A program made the position numbers and the translations under genes. The notes under the pieces are model-generated. The model did not search any database and had not been told where the DNA came from. It saw nothing but the letters and a program-made list of their open reading frames with translations. Shown piece by piece: positions 44,679 to 53,213 of a stretch of 64,000 nucleotides of DNA; the first letter of the stretch is position 1, and each line of letters starts with the position of its first letter. Location of the stretch: positions 4,418,501 to 4,482,500 of the forward strand of contig NZ_OY781114.1 of assembly GCF_963676485.1 (NCBI RefSeq), read 5' to 3'. Origin of the DNA: an uncultured Cohaesibacter sp. GTDB lineage: Bacteria > Pseudomonadota > Alphaproteobacteria > Rhizobiales > Cohaesibacteraceae.

Positions 44679-47552
44679 CTAGCCAAGATTTTTACGGCAA
44701 TCCTCCCAGATAGCTCTCACGATTTCTGTATCAGGATGCTCCTTGCCCAACACGCGCTCAAAGATTTCAAGACCCTGTCTATAAAGCGGCTCAGCTTCCT
44801 CATAACGGCCCTGATCATCTAGGTTAAAAGCAATATTGTTGTAGCTCGTGGCCGTTGATGGATGCTTCTTGCCCAACACGCGCTCGCAGATTTCAAGACC
44901 CTGTCTAAAAAGCGGCTCGGCTTCCTCATAACGGCCCTGCGCATGCAAGTTAGAAGCAACATTGCTGTAGCTATCGGCCGTTGATGGATGCTCCTTGCCT
45001 AACACACGCTCGCGGATTTCAAGCCCCTGTCTATAAAGCGGCTCGGCTTCCTCATAACGGCCCTGATCATCTAGGTTAGAAGCAACATTGTTGTAGCTCG
45101 TGGCCGTTGACGGATGCTCCTTCCCCAACACACGCTCGCGGATTTCAAGCCCCTGTCGATAAAGCGGCTCGGCTTCCTCATAACGGCCCTGCGCATTCAA
45201 GTTAGAAGCAACATTGTTGTAGCTCGTGGCCGTTGACGGATGCTCCTTGCCCAACACACGCTCGCGGATTTCAAGCCCCTGTCTATAAAGCGGCTCGGCT
45301 TCCTCATAACGGCCCTGATCATCTAGGTTAGAAGCAACATTGTTGTAGCTATCGGCCGTATCTGGATGCTCCTTGCCCAAGATACGCTCGCGGATTTCAA
45401 GCCCCTTTCTATAAAGCGGCTCGGCTTCCTCATATCGGCCCCGCGCATCCAAGTTAGAAGCAACATTGTTGTAGCTATCGGCCGTATCTGGATGCTCCTT
45501 GCCCAACACACGCTCGCGGATTTCAAGCCCCTTTCTATAAAGCGGCTCGGCTTCCTCATAACGGCCCTGATCATCTAGGTTAGAAGCAACATTGTTGTAG
45601 CTCGTGGCCGTTGATGGATGCTCCTTGCCCAAAACTCGCTCGAGGATTTCAAGCCCCTGTCGATAAAGCGGCTCGGCTTCCGAATAACGCCCCTGCGCAT
45701 TCAAGTTAGAAGCAACATTGTTGTAGCTCGTGGCCGTTGATGGATGCTCCTTGCCCAACACGCGCTCGCAGATTTCAAGACCCTGTCTAAAAAGCGGCTC
45801 GGCTTCCTCATAACGGCCCTGCGCATGCAAGTTAGAAGCAACATTGTTGTAGCTCGTGGCCGTATCTGGATGCTCCTTGCCTAACACACGCTCGCGGATT
45901 TCAAGCCCCTTTCTATAAAGCGGCTCGGCTTCCTCATATCGGCCCCGCGCATTCAAGTTAGAAGCAACATTGTTGTAGCTCGTGGCCGTTGATGGATGCT
46001 CCTTGCCCAACACACGCTCGCGGATTTCAAGCCCCTTTCGAAAAAGCGGCTCGGCTTCTTCATAACGGCCCTGCGCATCCAAGTTAGAAGCAACATTATT
46101 ATAGCTCGTGGCCGTATCTGGATGCTCCTTACCCAACACACACTCGAATATTTCAAGCCCCTGTCTATAAAGCGGCTCGGCTTCTTCATAACGGCCCTGC
46201 GCATCCAAGTTAGAAGCAACATTATTATAGCTCGTGGCCGTATCTGGATGCTCCTTACCCAACACACACTCGAATATTTCAAGCCCCTGTCTCAAAAGCG
46301 GCTCGGCTTCTTCATAACGGCCCTGCGCATCCAAGTTAGAAGCAACATTATTATAGCTCGTGGCCGTTGATGGATGCTTCTTACCCAACACACGCTCGCT
46401 GATTTCAAGCCCCTGTCTCAAAAGCGGCTCGGCTTCCTCATAACGGCCCTTCGCATTCAAGTTCATTGCAACATTGTTGTAGCTTGCGGCCGTTGATGGA
46501 TGCTCCTTGCCAAAACAGTCTTCAAATAGTTTGCTCTGTTGGCGATAGAGATCGACAGCTTTAGAATATTGAAACTTGATCACGGCAATGTCTGCGCGTT
46601 TCCCCAATATCTTTGCGCGGTTTTCTTTGTCTATTTTTACCTGCTCTTCACGCTCGGAGATGATCTCCATGTAACGCGTATCAGCTTTTTCTAGCGCGCT
46701 TTCAGCTTTATCGAGTGAGAAGCTTGCACCTTCATTTAGCGCCCTGTCAGCTGCTTCCAAAAGCGGCATGATCTCCGGAACCTCATTTGACAGTGATCTC
46801 AAATCACCCAAACCGGCCCGCAACTCTTTCAGCTTTTCGTAGGCTCGTTCTACTTCTGCGACGATATTCTCGCGTACAATAGGCTTTTCCAGAATAAACC
46901 CGACAAGTTGAATCAAATCGCTTTCGCTTGCGTCCCGCTGGTTGGCTCTGATTTCTTGCACAATCTGTTCAATGTTGAAGACTTTTTGTTCAACGACTCC
47001 AAGAGTTCTTGCCATCTCAAACATCAATTCGGGTTCAAGTTCGGCGTAATAGTCCTTATTTTGAACAGCAGCTTCAATCCCGGCCTTGATCACGTCATGA
47101 GCATATTGATAGGGCAACGTATCCTTCTTGTCCTTGCCGAACAGATCTGCCCGTTGCTCCCCCAATTCTTTCAGAAGAATTGTCACAGCTTCCTCAGGAA
47201 AGCCCTTTGCTGTCACTGCCGACTTGGCCAATTTATGACGGTCAATGAAGCTTTTTCCCAGACACTTACTCAAAGCTTGATCGGCAGCTTTAAGGTCAGC
47301 ACTAAGCGCCCAACTATCACCCTCAACTTCAAGAAAACTCTTGTAGTTTTTAAAGACGTCTTTTTGGATACGATCTCGAACACGTGCGCATTCAGGCCCA
47401 AACTTCTGCTTTTTGCCTAAAACAAAACTAGCAATCCCAGCAATCCCGATAAGAGCCTCTATTCCGCCAGTAGGAAGTGCACCAAACGCAACCGAGGTCG
47501 AGCCAACACAAATAGCAGCCAGCCGTTCAAAACCGTTCTCATAAAATCCCAT
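44679..47552 (-). CDS. Large TPR-repeat accessory protein (kinesin-light-chain type)
   Basis: A 957-residue protein. Residues 1-45 hold hydrophobic, Gly/Ala-rich segments (probable membrane anchor). Residues 46-347 are helical and charged without a recognised domain. Residues 348-935 are fourteen consecutive 42-residue TPR units of the form GKEHP(S/D)TATSYNNVASNL-AQGRYEEAEPL-RQGLEI-ERVL. Units are nearly identical, showing recent expansion. No catalytic domain was found, so it is likely a scaffold or sensor. The ATG at 47552 is chosen over a TTG at 47564. It splits HNH and terminase genes and is probably a moron; defence or exclusion is possible but unproven. Confidence 0.85.
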   Translation of the reverse strand: MGFYENGFERLAAICVGSTSVAFGALPTGGIEALIGIAGIASFVLGKKQKFGPECARVRDRIQKDVFKNYKSFLEVEGDSWALSADLKAADQALSKCLGKSFIDRHKLAKSAVTAKGFPEEAVTILLKELGEQRADLFGKDKKDTLPYQYAHDVIKAGIEAAVQNKDYYAELEPELMFEMARTLGVVEQKVFNIEQIVQEIRANQRDASESDLIQLVGFILEKPIVRENIVAEVERAYEKLKELRAGLGDLRSLSNEVPEIMPLLEAADRALNEGASFSLDKAESALEKADTRYMEIISEREEQVKIDKENRAKILGKRADIAVIKFQYSKAVDLYRQQSKLFEDCFGKEHPSTAASYNNVAMNLNAKGRYEEAEPLLRQGLEISERVLGKKHPSTATSYNNVASNLDAQGRYEEAEPLLRQGLEIFECVLGKEHPDTATSYNNVASNLDAQGRYEEAEPLYRQGLEIFECVLGKEHPDTATSYNNVASNLDAQGRYEEAEPLFRKGLEIRERVLGKEHPSTATSYNNVASNLNARGRYEEAEPLYRKGLEIRERVLGKEHPDTATSYNNVASNLHAQGRYEEAEPLFRQGLEICERVLGKEHPSTATSYNNVASNLNAQGRYSEAEPLYRQGLEILERVLGKEHPSTATSYNNVASNLDDQGRYEEAEPLYRKGLEIRERVLGKEHPDTADSYNNVASNLDARGRYEEAEPLYRKGLEIRERILGKEHPDTADSYNNVASNLDDQGRYEEAEPLYRQGLEIRERVLGKEHPSTATSYNNVASNLNAQGRYEEAEPLYRQGLEIRERVLGKEHPSTATSYNNVASNLDDQGRYEEAEPLYRQGLEIRERVLGKEHPSTADSYSNVASNLHAQGRYEEAEPLFRQGLEICERVLGKKHPSTATSYNNIAFNLDDQGRYEEAEPLYRQGLEIFERVLGKEHPDTEIVRAIWEDCRKNLG
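44748..46511 (-). repeat. Fourteen tandem 126-bp repeats inside the TPR gene
   Basis: Exactly 14 x 126 bp, each one 42-residue TPR. Neighbouring copies differ mainly at the variable positions (S/D after HP, Y/F/L after EPL, residue after GLEI). Copy number is prone to change by slippage or recombination, and short-read assemblies could collapse it. Confidence 0.92.
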
Positions 47553-47816
47553 GGTATTTCTCAATATCTAAAGTAGTGAACCAGATATATTTTTAGATAT
47601 TTTCTCTGCACTCGCAATACGGGAAATTGCTTTATGTCCGCCGCGATCAAAACCTCTCGTTTCTCACAACGCATTCGACCAAGATAAATCCAACCATCAT
47701 ATTGAATTAATTGCAAAAATGGGTTTTCTCTTTTGAATTACAGCCTCATAAAATTACTTCTACCCCGCCGGTCCGCAGGGGGTGGAGTTGGGAAGATTTG
47801 ACCTCCCCCCTCCCCA

Positions 47817-48203
47817 TCAGAAATAGAAATCAGGTTCGGGTTTTGGTCTTGGCGATGGGCTTGGCGTTTCGCCGTTTGCTTCCATGCGCTGCTTGTCTCT
47901 GTTGTGGTGCGTCTCGCATAGGCTTTGCGTGTTGGCGTAGCTGAAGAACAAATCCCGATTGCCTCGATGCGGCTCGATATGGTCAACCACGGTTGCCGCT
48001 GTCGTCTTGCCTTCAGCCAAACACATCACGCAAAGCGGATCGCTAGCCAGCCTTCGCGCCCTTATTTTCTTCCACGCCGCCAGCTTGTACCAACTGCGCC
48101 ATGGATGCCGCTTGCGCCGTTCCTTGTCGTTTGTCCGTTCCCTGTCCTGCTTGGTTCGCTTTGCTGCCCATGGAGCCTTGAATGTGCCTGGTGCTGTTGG
48201 CAT
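47817..48203 (-). CDS. HNH endonuclease, packaging-associated type
   Basis: A 128-residue HNH nuclease. Zinc and catalytic features: DPLCVMC, VVDHIEPHRGN with the metal-binding His pair, and SLCETHHNRDKQ. Small HNH proteins next to P27/HK97 terminases help terminase cutting in packaging. Here the gene is 3.3 kb upstream of terS because of the TPR insertion. A basic N-terminal arm (AKRTKQDRERTNDKERRKR) may bind DNA. Confidence 0.87.
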   Translation of the reverse strand: MPTAPGTFKAPWAAKRTKQDRERTNDKERRKRHPWRSWYKLAAWKKIRARRLASDPLCVMCLAEGKTTAATVVDHIEPHRGNRDLFFSYANTQSLCETHHNRDKQRMEANGETPSPSPRPKPEPDFYF

Positions 48204-48235
48204 GGTGGTTCCCCCTTTCCCTGTCTTGCCGAGCC

Positions 48236-49087
48236 TTACGAGCCTTCAGCCCAGCCCGGAGGCCAGAGGGTATCGAACCACCATCCGGTCAGGAAACGCC
48301 CTGTCTCAGGATCGCGATAGTTGCCGGTTGGAATGGCCCTGCCGCGATGTTTGACCCAAGCCTCCCACTGAGGCGAATACTGCACCACGAACACACGCTG
48401 TCGCTCAGGAGGCACTGGCGTTCCGGCCTTCGCTTTGGCCCTCGGGTTTTGCTTGAGCGCTCTCGGATTGAGCCCCATCTCTCGCGCTGTCTTGCCAAAG
48501 CTGGCAGGCGTCAGCCCCCAACGCTTCATCGCCTTGGCCCGTTCTTGCGGTTCCATCGCCATCAAGGCGCTGAAGTCAGGCGGATCTTGGGATTTAGGGT
48601 TATTAATATAATTATTTATTATATAATCATTACTTGTTAGGTGCGGATTTGCCGACTCCGGCTTACCCGTATCCGGCTCAGCCGTATCCGGCTCAGCCGT
48701 ATCCGGCTTTTCCGGCGACGGCTTTTCAGGGCGTGGCTTTGCACTCTCTTCGGTTTCACAGTCTAGCTCGCCCTCTTCATCCGCCACTGGCTGGTCATAG
48801 ACACAGAATTCCGTCTTCTGGAAAGACTTTGTTTCAGGGTCGCGCAACCTGCGCCGAACGATATAGCCAACGCCTTCCAGCTCTTTCAAGATGCGCAGAA
48901 GCTTGTCACGCCCGATCCCGAATTGCTTGCGAAGCTGGCCTTGCGAAACCTTCCAGTTGGCCGGTCGCGAGATAAGATATGTCAGCAGCCCCAGCGCCTC
49001 CATGCCAAGCCCAGCATCGAAGATCTCATTGCGCACAACCGTATAGTTCGCTGAAGGCGTTGAACGATGAATGAGAATGTCAGTCAT
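48236..49087 (-). CDS. Phage replication initiator, O-like, with winged-helix N-terminal domain
   Basis: A 283-residue protein. Residues 1-95 form a winged helix (NEIFDAGLGMEALGLLTYLISRPANWKVSQGQLRKQFGIGRDK), as in phage helix-turn-helix replication proteins. A Pro/Glu/Asp repeat linker follows (PDTAEPDTAEPDT), then an Asn/Ile-rich turn (NDYIINNYINN) and a C-terminal domain ending GRFLTGWWFDTLWPPGW. The DNA for the linker is an iteron array next to an AT-rich tract, as in lambda O with its internal origin. The ATG at 49087 follows GGAGG by ten bases. Confidence 0.78.
   Translation of the reverse strand: MTDILIHRSTPSANYTVVRNEIFDAGLGMEALGLLTYLISRPANWKVSQGQLRKQFGIGRDKLLRILKELEGVGYIVRRRLRDPETKSFQKTEFCVYDQPVADEEGELDCETEESAKPRPEKPSPEKPDTAEPDTAEPDTGKPESANPHLTSNDYIINNYINNPKSQDPPDFSALMAMEPQERAKAMKRWGLTPASFGKTAREMGLNPRALKQNPRAKAKAGTPVPPERQRVFVVQYSPQWEAWVKHRGRAIPTGNYRDPETGRFLTGWWFDTLWPPGWAEGS
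48600..48726. other. Candidate phage replication origin inside the initiator gene
   Basis: Five 15-bp repeats of the type CCGTATCCGGCTCAG (48652-48726; the middle three nearly identical) lie beside an AT-only-like tract at 48600-48635. Iterons plus AT-rich DNA inside the initiator gene is the lambda ori layout. Origin function is inferred. Confidence 0.6.
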
Positions 49088-49301
49088 GCTTATGAGCCTC
49101 CTTGCGCAAATAAATCTCTGTGCCAACCAGCCACAGCCCGAATGCTCCATAACCTAGCGCCCTGAAAGCATCCGGCAGCCAAGCAGGAGCGCTCACAAGC
49201 CCGTCAGGACAAAGGTAAGCCAGAGCTGGAACACCGACCAAAACCAAGGCAACAAAGCCCCACAGCAGCGCCACAGCGGCCATCGTTACAGCGTTGCGCA
49301 T
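49080..49301 (-). CDS. Small phage membrane protein
   Basis: A 73-residue protein with two hydrophobic helices (AAVALLWGFVALVLVGVPALAYL and ALGYGAFGLWLVGTEIYL). Its end overlaps the replication gene start by eight bases and its start overlaps the gene before by 16, so it belongs to the leftward early operon. Function unknown. Confidence 0.65.
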   Translation of the reverse strand: MRNAVTMAAVALLWGFVALVLVGVPALAYLCPDGLVSAPAWLPDAFRALGYGAFGLWLVGTEIYLRKEAHKHD

Positions 49302-49519
49302 TGCAGCTCCCCTTTTCTGAAGTTATGAACCTCGGTGAAGAACGTCACGGCATCGCCGCCAAACAGCCACACAGTACCCAAGTGCGCTGAAAAGATGCTG
49401 CCGAGGTCAACCAACGTTGGCGCATCGAGCAGCTCTTCGCAGGCGTCGAGAAACGCCGCCTCGGTAACAACCCCGATTTTATTGGCCCGCTGCACAAGCC
49501 CCGCGTTGTAGCTTTTCAT
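49286..49519 (-). CDS. Hypothetical phage protein, 77 aa
   Basis: A small soluble protein (NKIGVVTEAAFLDACEELLDAPTLVDLG) translated just before the membrane protein with which it overlaps. No family recognised. Confidence 0.6.
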   Translation of the reverse strand: MKSYNAGLVQRANKIGVVTEAAFLDACEELLDAPTLVDLGSIFSAHLGTVWLFGGDAVTFFTEVHNFRKGELQCATL

Positions 49520-49614
49520 GCCGACGCCCTTCCGCTTTGGAAAAGCACAAAACCTCTAGTTGCTTTTAGCGCGTTGTTGTCGTTTGCTGGATGTAGAGGC
49601 ATCAGTGGAGACAG

Positions 49615-50784
49615 ATGAACATGCTCAACAAGATCAAGGCGATGGCGCGAACTGTGAAAGAAAGTACTGTTTCTCGCGACAGCAACATAGGCAATTACGC
49701 AATCTTGCTGGTGAAGCGCCTCTATTTTCTGGTCTCGAATTATTGGGGCTGGCCGGTTTCCTTTGTCTGGATCGGTGCCGTCGGCTTCATCATCTTGCAG
49801 CCTCAGATCGCGCAAGATTGGGACAAAATCGATACCATCGCCCAATGGAAGCAACTGACGGGCGGCACTACTGATCCCTCTTCTATGTTGCGCAATCTTG
49901 GTTGGCTCTTGATCACAGCGGTTGGATTGCCGTTGCTTATCTGGCGCACCTTTGTAGCGGCTAAACAGGCGAAGACAGGGATTAAGAGAACCGAGCAGGT
50001 TGCCAACCAACTCGAACTCACCCGGCAAGGCCAATCGGCTGATCGTTATGTCAAAGCGGCAGCCATGTTGAGTGATGAAAAAATCTCTGTCCGCGAAGCT
50101 GGCATTTTTGCTTTGCGTCAATTGGCGATTTCTGATCCAGATGAATATTATTTTCCGGTGCAGGATCTTTTTTGCAGCTTTATGCGCGCCGAAGGAATGA
50201 GAAGCCGGCTGGAGGCAGGAAACGAAGAGCAGCCAGTTCGCTGCAAGCCTTGCGACAGCGATGTGATCTCGGCCTTGCGCGCATTTTCTGAGCTTAGAAC
50301 CGTGCAAAATATGGAAAGGGAGGAAGCGCGAGACTGGGAGCCCAATTTGCGACAATGCAATTTCAATAGACTCCCCGAACATAGAAAAATGATCAACCTT
50401 GAAGGAGCGAACCTGCAGGGTACCCAGTTTCAAATGGCCTTCCTTATGTTCGCAAATCTCCAGAAAGCCTTCCTCTTTCAAGCAGAGCTTCAGGACGCAG
50501 ACCTCTTCCATGCACAGCTCCAGGGGGCTGATTTTACGGACGCAAAGCTCCAGAGCTGCGACCTCATGAGCACGCAGCTCCAAGGAGCGGAACTCAGAAA
50601 CACGTGCCTCGATAAGGGGCAACTGGATAAGTCGGCCGATTTGACCGATGCGAAATTCTCGCTTCCAATCTGGCCGAAAGAAAATTGGCCTAAAGGTTGG
50701 CAGCCTTCGGGTATTCTGGAGGATGAATGGGGGGGGCAAGAGTATTTCACCTTCATCCGTACGGAGGTGCGCGATGAAGAATAA
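49615..50784 (+). CDS. Membrane-anchored pentapeptide-repeat protein
   Basis: A 389-residue protein read against the phage operon. Two membrane helices (WPVSFVWIGAVGFIIL near 45-60; WLLITAVGLPLLIW near 102-116) are followed by a helical segment with SADRYVKAAAMLSDEKISVREAGIFALRQLA. From about residue 262 comes a pentapeptide-repeat solenoid (LEGANLQGTQF, FANLQKAFLFQAELQDADL, LQGADF, LQSCDL). The start follows GGAG by four bases. Similar proteins are frequent in proteobacterial accessory DNA, with no settled function. The orientation suggests a lysogenically expressed moron. Confidence 0.82.
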   Translation: MNMLNKIKAMARTVKESTVSRDSNIGNYAILLVKRLYFLVSNYWGWPVSFVWIGAVGFIILQPQIAQDWDKIDTIAQWKQLTGGTTDPSSMLRNLGWLLITAVGLPLLIWRTFVAAKQAKTGIKRTEQVANQLELTRQGQSADRYVKAAAMLSDEKISVREAGIFALRQLAISDPDEYYFPVQDLFCSFMRAEGMRSRLEAGNEEQPVRCKPCDSDVISALRAFSELRTVQNMEREEARDWEPNLRQCNFNRLPEHRKMINLEGANLQGTQFQMAFLMFANLQKAFLFQAELQDADLFHAQLQGADFTDAKLQSCDLMSTQLQGAELRNTCLDKGQLDKSADLTDAKFSLPIWPKENWPKGWQPSGILEDEWGGQEYFTFIRTEVRDEE

Positions 50785-50870
50785 CCGCTCACGAGGCTTG
50801 CATGAATGCCGCATTCGGAAGCGATAATTTACCTTTCGAGGTTTTGCCTCTAAACCGAAGTGCTCAACCA

Positions 50871-51131
50871 TCACGAAACCTCGCTTTGTTTGAGATTACG
50901 GAGCGCTCTATGCGCGTCGGCGCTGGCTTGTTCGGTTTTGGCTTGGTGCTCGCTTAGGAGATTGAGAAGACCATGCAGCATTGGACCCTCACGGCCATCG
51001 CAAAGTGTTTCATTGGCAACGAACAGCATCGCATCAATCAGCGTGCGTTCGGCCTCCAGCGCAAGATCTATCTGGTCTAGATATATGGATAGGTGTGTGG
51101 GCGGATTCCGCCTGTTTGCCGCCAAAGCCAT
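50871..51131 (-). CDS. Hypothetical phage protein, 86 aa
   Basis: A soluble helical protein (HLSIYLDQIDLALEAERTLIDAML). Although a much longer frame runs upstream, AGGAGG lies six bases before the ATG at 51131 and the upstream part is antisense to three plus-strand genes. The 86-residue form is therefore chosen. No family known. Confidence 0.7.
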   Translation of the reverse strand: MALAANRRNPPTHLSIYLDQIDLALEAERTLIDAMLFVANETLCDGREGPMLHGLLNLLSEHQAKTEQASADAHRALRNLKQSEVS

Positions 51132-51147
51132 GGCAAGCCTCCTCGTA

Positions 51148-51357
51148 TCAGATTTTCCAAACCTGACCGCTGAGAGGCCAATCTCGGGCGGCCAGACGAA
51201 CAGGATTGGCCTTACCGCTACGAGGAACGGCGCACTTTCGTGCTCCTGAACGCCTGACCATACGAAAACACCACGCACACATAGATGTGTCGTGGCGCAG
51301 CTCAAGCGCCTCGTACCAGAAGGGAGGCCAATCCCCGCGCGCCCTTTTGCGACGCAC
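51148..51357 (-). CDS. Possible small Cys-containing phage protein
   Basis: A 69-residue frame with GTG start and no ribosome-binding site. The protein WPPFWYEALELRHDTSMCAWCFRMV has a CxxC pair and looks protein-like, and it ends 17 bases before the next minus-strand gene. It fills an otherwise empty 360-base stretch. Weakly supported. Confidence 0.35.
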   Translation of the reverse strand: MRRKRARGDWPPFWYEALELRHDTSMCAWCFRMVRRSGARKCAVPRSGKANPVRLAARDWPLSGQVWKI

Positions 51358-51494
51358 TCACTGGAAAATATCCAGCGTTCCGGAATCATGACGCGATTAT
51401 TTGGAATTGTCAAATATTGAAGTTTTGGACTCGACTCCCCCTCTGGTTGCAATGCATGAAGATGACAGCAATGGGGAATGCAACGGGGGATACA

Positions 51495-51890
51495 ATGAAA
51501 AAGCTCACTATCATTTGCGTTTGCTGCTTTTTGGCCGGATGCTCGGGCGTGAACCGAGCTATGCAATTTGACCCGAAAGTGCATCATGTTCGCGTGGGCG
51601 ATACTGCTTATCGTGTTTTTGAGCATCCCAAAGAAAATGTGATCATGACCACCCCTCCTGTCGCAGGCGCTGCTGCACGCGGTTTTGCAAAAGGATTGAC
51701 CCTTGGCTTGGCAAATACAATGCCCTCGGAAAAGGTCCATGAGCAAGCTGCTAGAGACTACTTGGACCAAACAGGCCGGTCGCACTGTAAAATCACAAAA
51801 GGCTACCTTGTCGTTGAGCCGCAATATGAGTTTACTTACGATTGCACAACCGAGCCTGACGAAAAACAACTCATTAAAACAGAGAGTTAG
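51495..51890 (+). CDS. Accessory lipoprotein
   Basis: A 131-residue protein with a lipoprotein signal peptide (MKKLTIICVCCFLAGCSG; lipidated Cys near residue 16). The mature part is a small alpha/beta domain with HVRVGDTAYRVFEHPKENVIM, a Gly/Ala-rich AAARGFAKGLTLGLANT helix and a final CKITKGYLVVEPQYEFTYDC. The start follows GGGGGA. It is the first gene of a plus-strand cassette opposite to the phage operon. Function unknown. Confidence 0.75.
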   Translation: MKKLTIICVCCFLAGCSGVNRAMQFDPKVHHVRVGDTAYRVFEHPKENVIMTTPPVAGAAARGFAKGLTLGLANTMPSEKVHEQAARDYLDQTGRSHCKITKGYLVVEPQYEFTYDCTTEPDEKQLIKTES

Positions 51891-52521
51891 GACATTGTTA
51901 GAGCAAGAAAGACCATCTGATTTTATGCTTAATTTATACAACAAAAAGCGCCTTGACGAACGGCAGGTCACTGAGTTGGTCGGCATTTCTCGCGGGCTGC
52001 TTGCGGATGGAAAGCTAGATGATGGCGAAATTGAATATCTGCATAAATGGCTTATTTCCCAAGCAGAGCTTACAGAAAATCCGCTCATCAATATCCTGTA
52101 TGCGCGTATCCGCGATACATTGGCTGATGGTGTCGTCGATGAAGACGAAAGAAGAGATCTGCTGGACACGCTGGTTGAATTTACCGGCTCAGACTTTGAA
52201 ATCGGTGAAGACGTAAAATCGACAAGCCTACCGCTGGATCGCCCTACTCCGCAGATTTCCTTTGAAGGGAGCCATTTCACATTTACGGGTACCTTCGTTT
52301 CCATGAAGCGCAGAGAATGCGAAGCCGCTGTATTGGAGCGTGGGGCAACTGCGGGAAGCCTGACCAAGAAAACCAGATTTCTGGTTATCGGATCGTATGC
52401 TACGCAAAGCTGGATCCAGTCTTCATATGGTCGTAAAATCGAAAAGGCCTGCCAATTAAAGGCAAAAGGCGCTCCGATCGCTCTTGTTTCTGAAGACGAC
52501 TGGCTGCAAGCTCTCAGGTGA
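51826..52521 (+). CDS. TerB-like plus BRCT-domain protein
   Basis: About 231 residues. The N-terminal helical domain (NLYNKKRLDERQVTELVGISRGLLADGKLDDGEIEYLHKWL) has the acidic repeats of TerB-like modules. The C-terminal domain (GSHFTFTGTFVSMKRRECEAAVLERGATAGSLTKKTRFLVIG) is a BRCT domain like the one of NAD-dependent DNA ligase. There is no ligase domain. BRCT domains bind DNA ends or phosphopeptides; the role here is unknown. The start is uncertain: ATG 51826 overlaps the lipoprotein gene, while TTG 51895 or ATG 51925 are alternatives. Confidence 0.75.
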   Translation: MSLLTIAQPSLTKNNSLKQRVRTLLEQERPSDFMLNLYNKKRLDERQVTELVGISRGLLADGKLDDGEIEYLHKWLISQAELTENPLINILYARIRDTLADGVVDEDERRDLLDTLVEFTGSDFEIGEDVKSTSLPLDRPTPQISFEGSHFTFTGTFVSMKRRECEAAVLERGATAGSLTKKTRFLVIGSYATQSWIQSSYGRKIEKACQLKAKGAPIALVSEDDWLQALR

Positions 52522-52547
52522 GTAAAGACCAAACCAGCAAGTAATCC

Positions 52548-53207
52548 ATGTTCAAACCATCCCACATCTTCGCCTTCAGCCTCGGAGCAGGCCTGACGCT
52601 CATTTTGATGCTGTTCATCGGCTATCAGCTCGATGGCGACATGGGCCTGTGCAAGCTTGAAGCTGCCGGAAACCCTGCCGAAACACCCGTCACCTGCGCC
52701 CGCGAATGGATCGGCGCCCTTAGCGGCTGGATCGCCGCATCTGGCGCACTGATTGTCGGATTGCCCACCCTGAAATTGCTTCAGCAGCAGATTAAAATAC
52801 CCGTAATTGAAAAACAGATCCAAGACAATTATGAAGTAGCCGACTGGATAAGCCGATGTATTTCCGACATCCGATCCTATATAGAGAGTGCTCCGACTGA
52901 AACTCGGAGTGCGAAGGGATGGGATACGTTTATAAAAGACCGAATGGTTCTGCAATACTCTGGATTTCCATCCAGTCTCGCGATTGAAGCATTGAACGAA
53001 GTCGCAATTCGCAAATACTATTACGATGGAAATTATTTGATAAAAAAGGACAAGAAAGAAAAATCGATCAACATTCAAAGCATGTCGGTCGAAGACGCCA
53101 AAGAAGGGATAGATTTCACACTTGGAAATTTGCAAGAGTTCTCTAGAAACCTCTTTTCCGAGAACGAAAAATTCTACAAATGGCGGCGTAAGCATATGCC
53201 AAAGTAG
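52548..53207 (+). CDS. Accessory membrane protein with two helices and soluble domain
   Basis: A 219-residue protein. Helices FAFSLGAGLTLILMLFIGYQ (8-27) and WIGALSGWIAASGALIVGLP (about 56-75) flank a short loop with two cysteines; the remaining 140 residues are cytoplasmic and helical. The third gene of the plus-strand cassette, 26 bases after the BRCT gene. It converges on the phage operon with six bases between stops. The second half is AT-richer than its neighbours. Function unknown. Confidence 0.72.
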   Translation: MFKPSHIFAFSLGAGLTLILMLFIGYQLDGDMGLCKLEAAGNPAETPVTCAREWIGALSGWIAASGALIVGLPTLKLLQQQIKIPVIEKQIQDNYEVADWISRCISDIRSYIESAPTETRSAKGWDTFIKDRMVLQYSGFPSSLAIEALNEVAIRKYYYDGNYLIKKDKKEKSINIQSMSVEDAKEGIDFTLGNLQEFSRNLFSENEKFYKWRRKHMPK

Positions 53208-53213
53208 CCCCAT

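Noticed and set aside
44748-46511. CRISPR-like or satellite interpretation of the 126-bp repeats
   Set aside because: Units are contiguous, in frame and encode TPR motifs; there are no spacers and no cas genes in the window.
48652-48726. CRISPR array reading of the 15-bp repeats
   Set aside because: Too short, no spacers, inside a coding frame; iterons fit better.
49516-50874. 452-codon minus-strand open frame
   Set aside because: It is antisense to the pentapeptide-repeat gene, which has clear domains and a ribosome-binding site; the minus frame has no recognisable family and low-complexity patterns mirroring the repeats.
51132-53213. Upstream two thirds of a 780-codon minus-strand open frame
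   Set aside because: Antisense to three plus-strand genes with signal peptide, BRCT and membrane features. Only the last 86 codons, with AGGAGG before their ATG, are kept.
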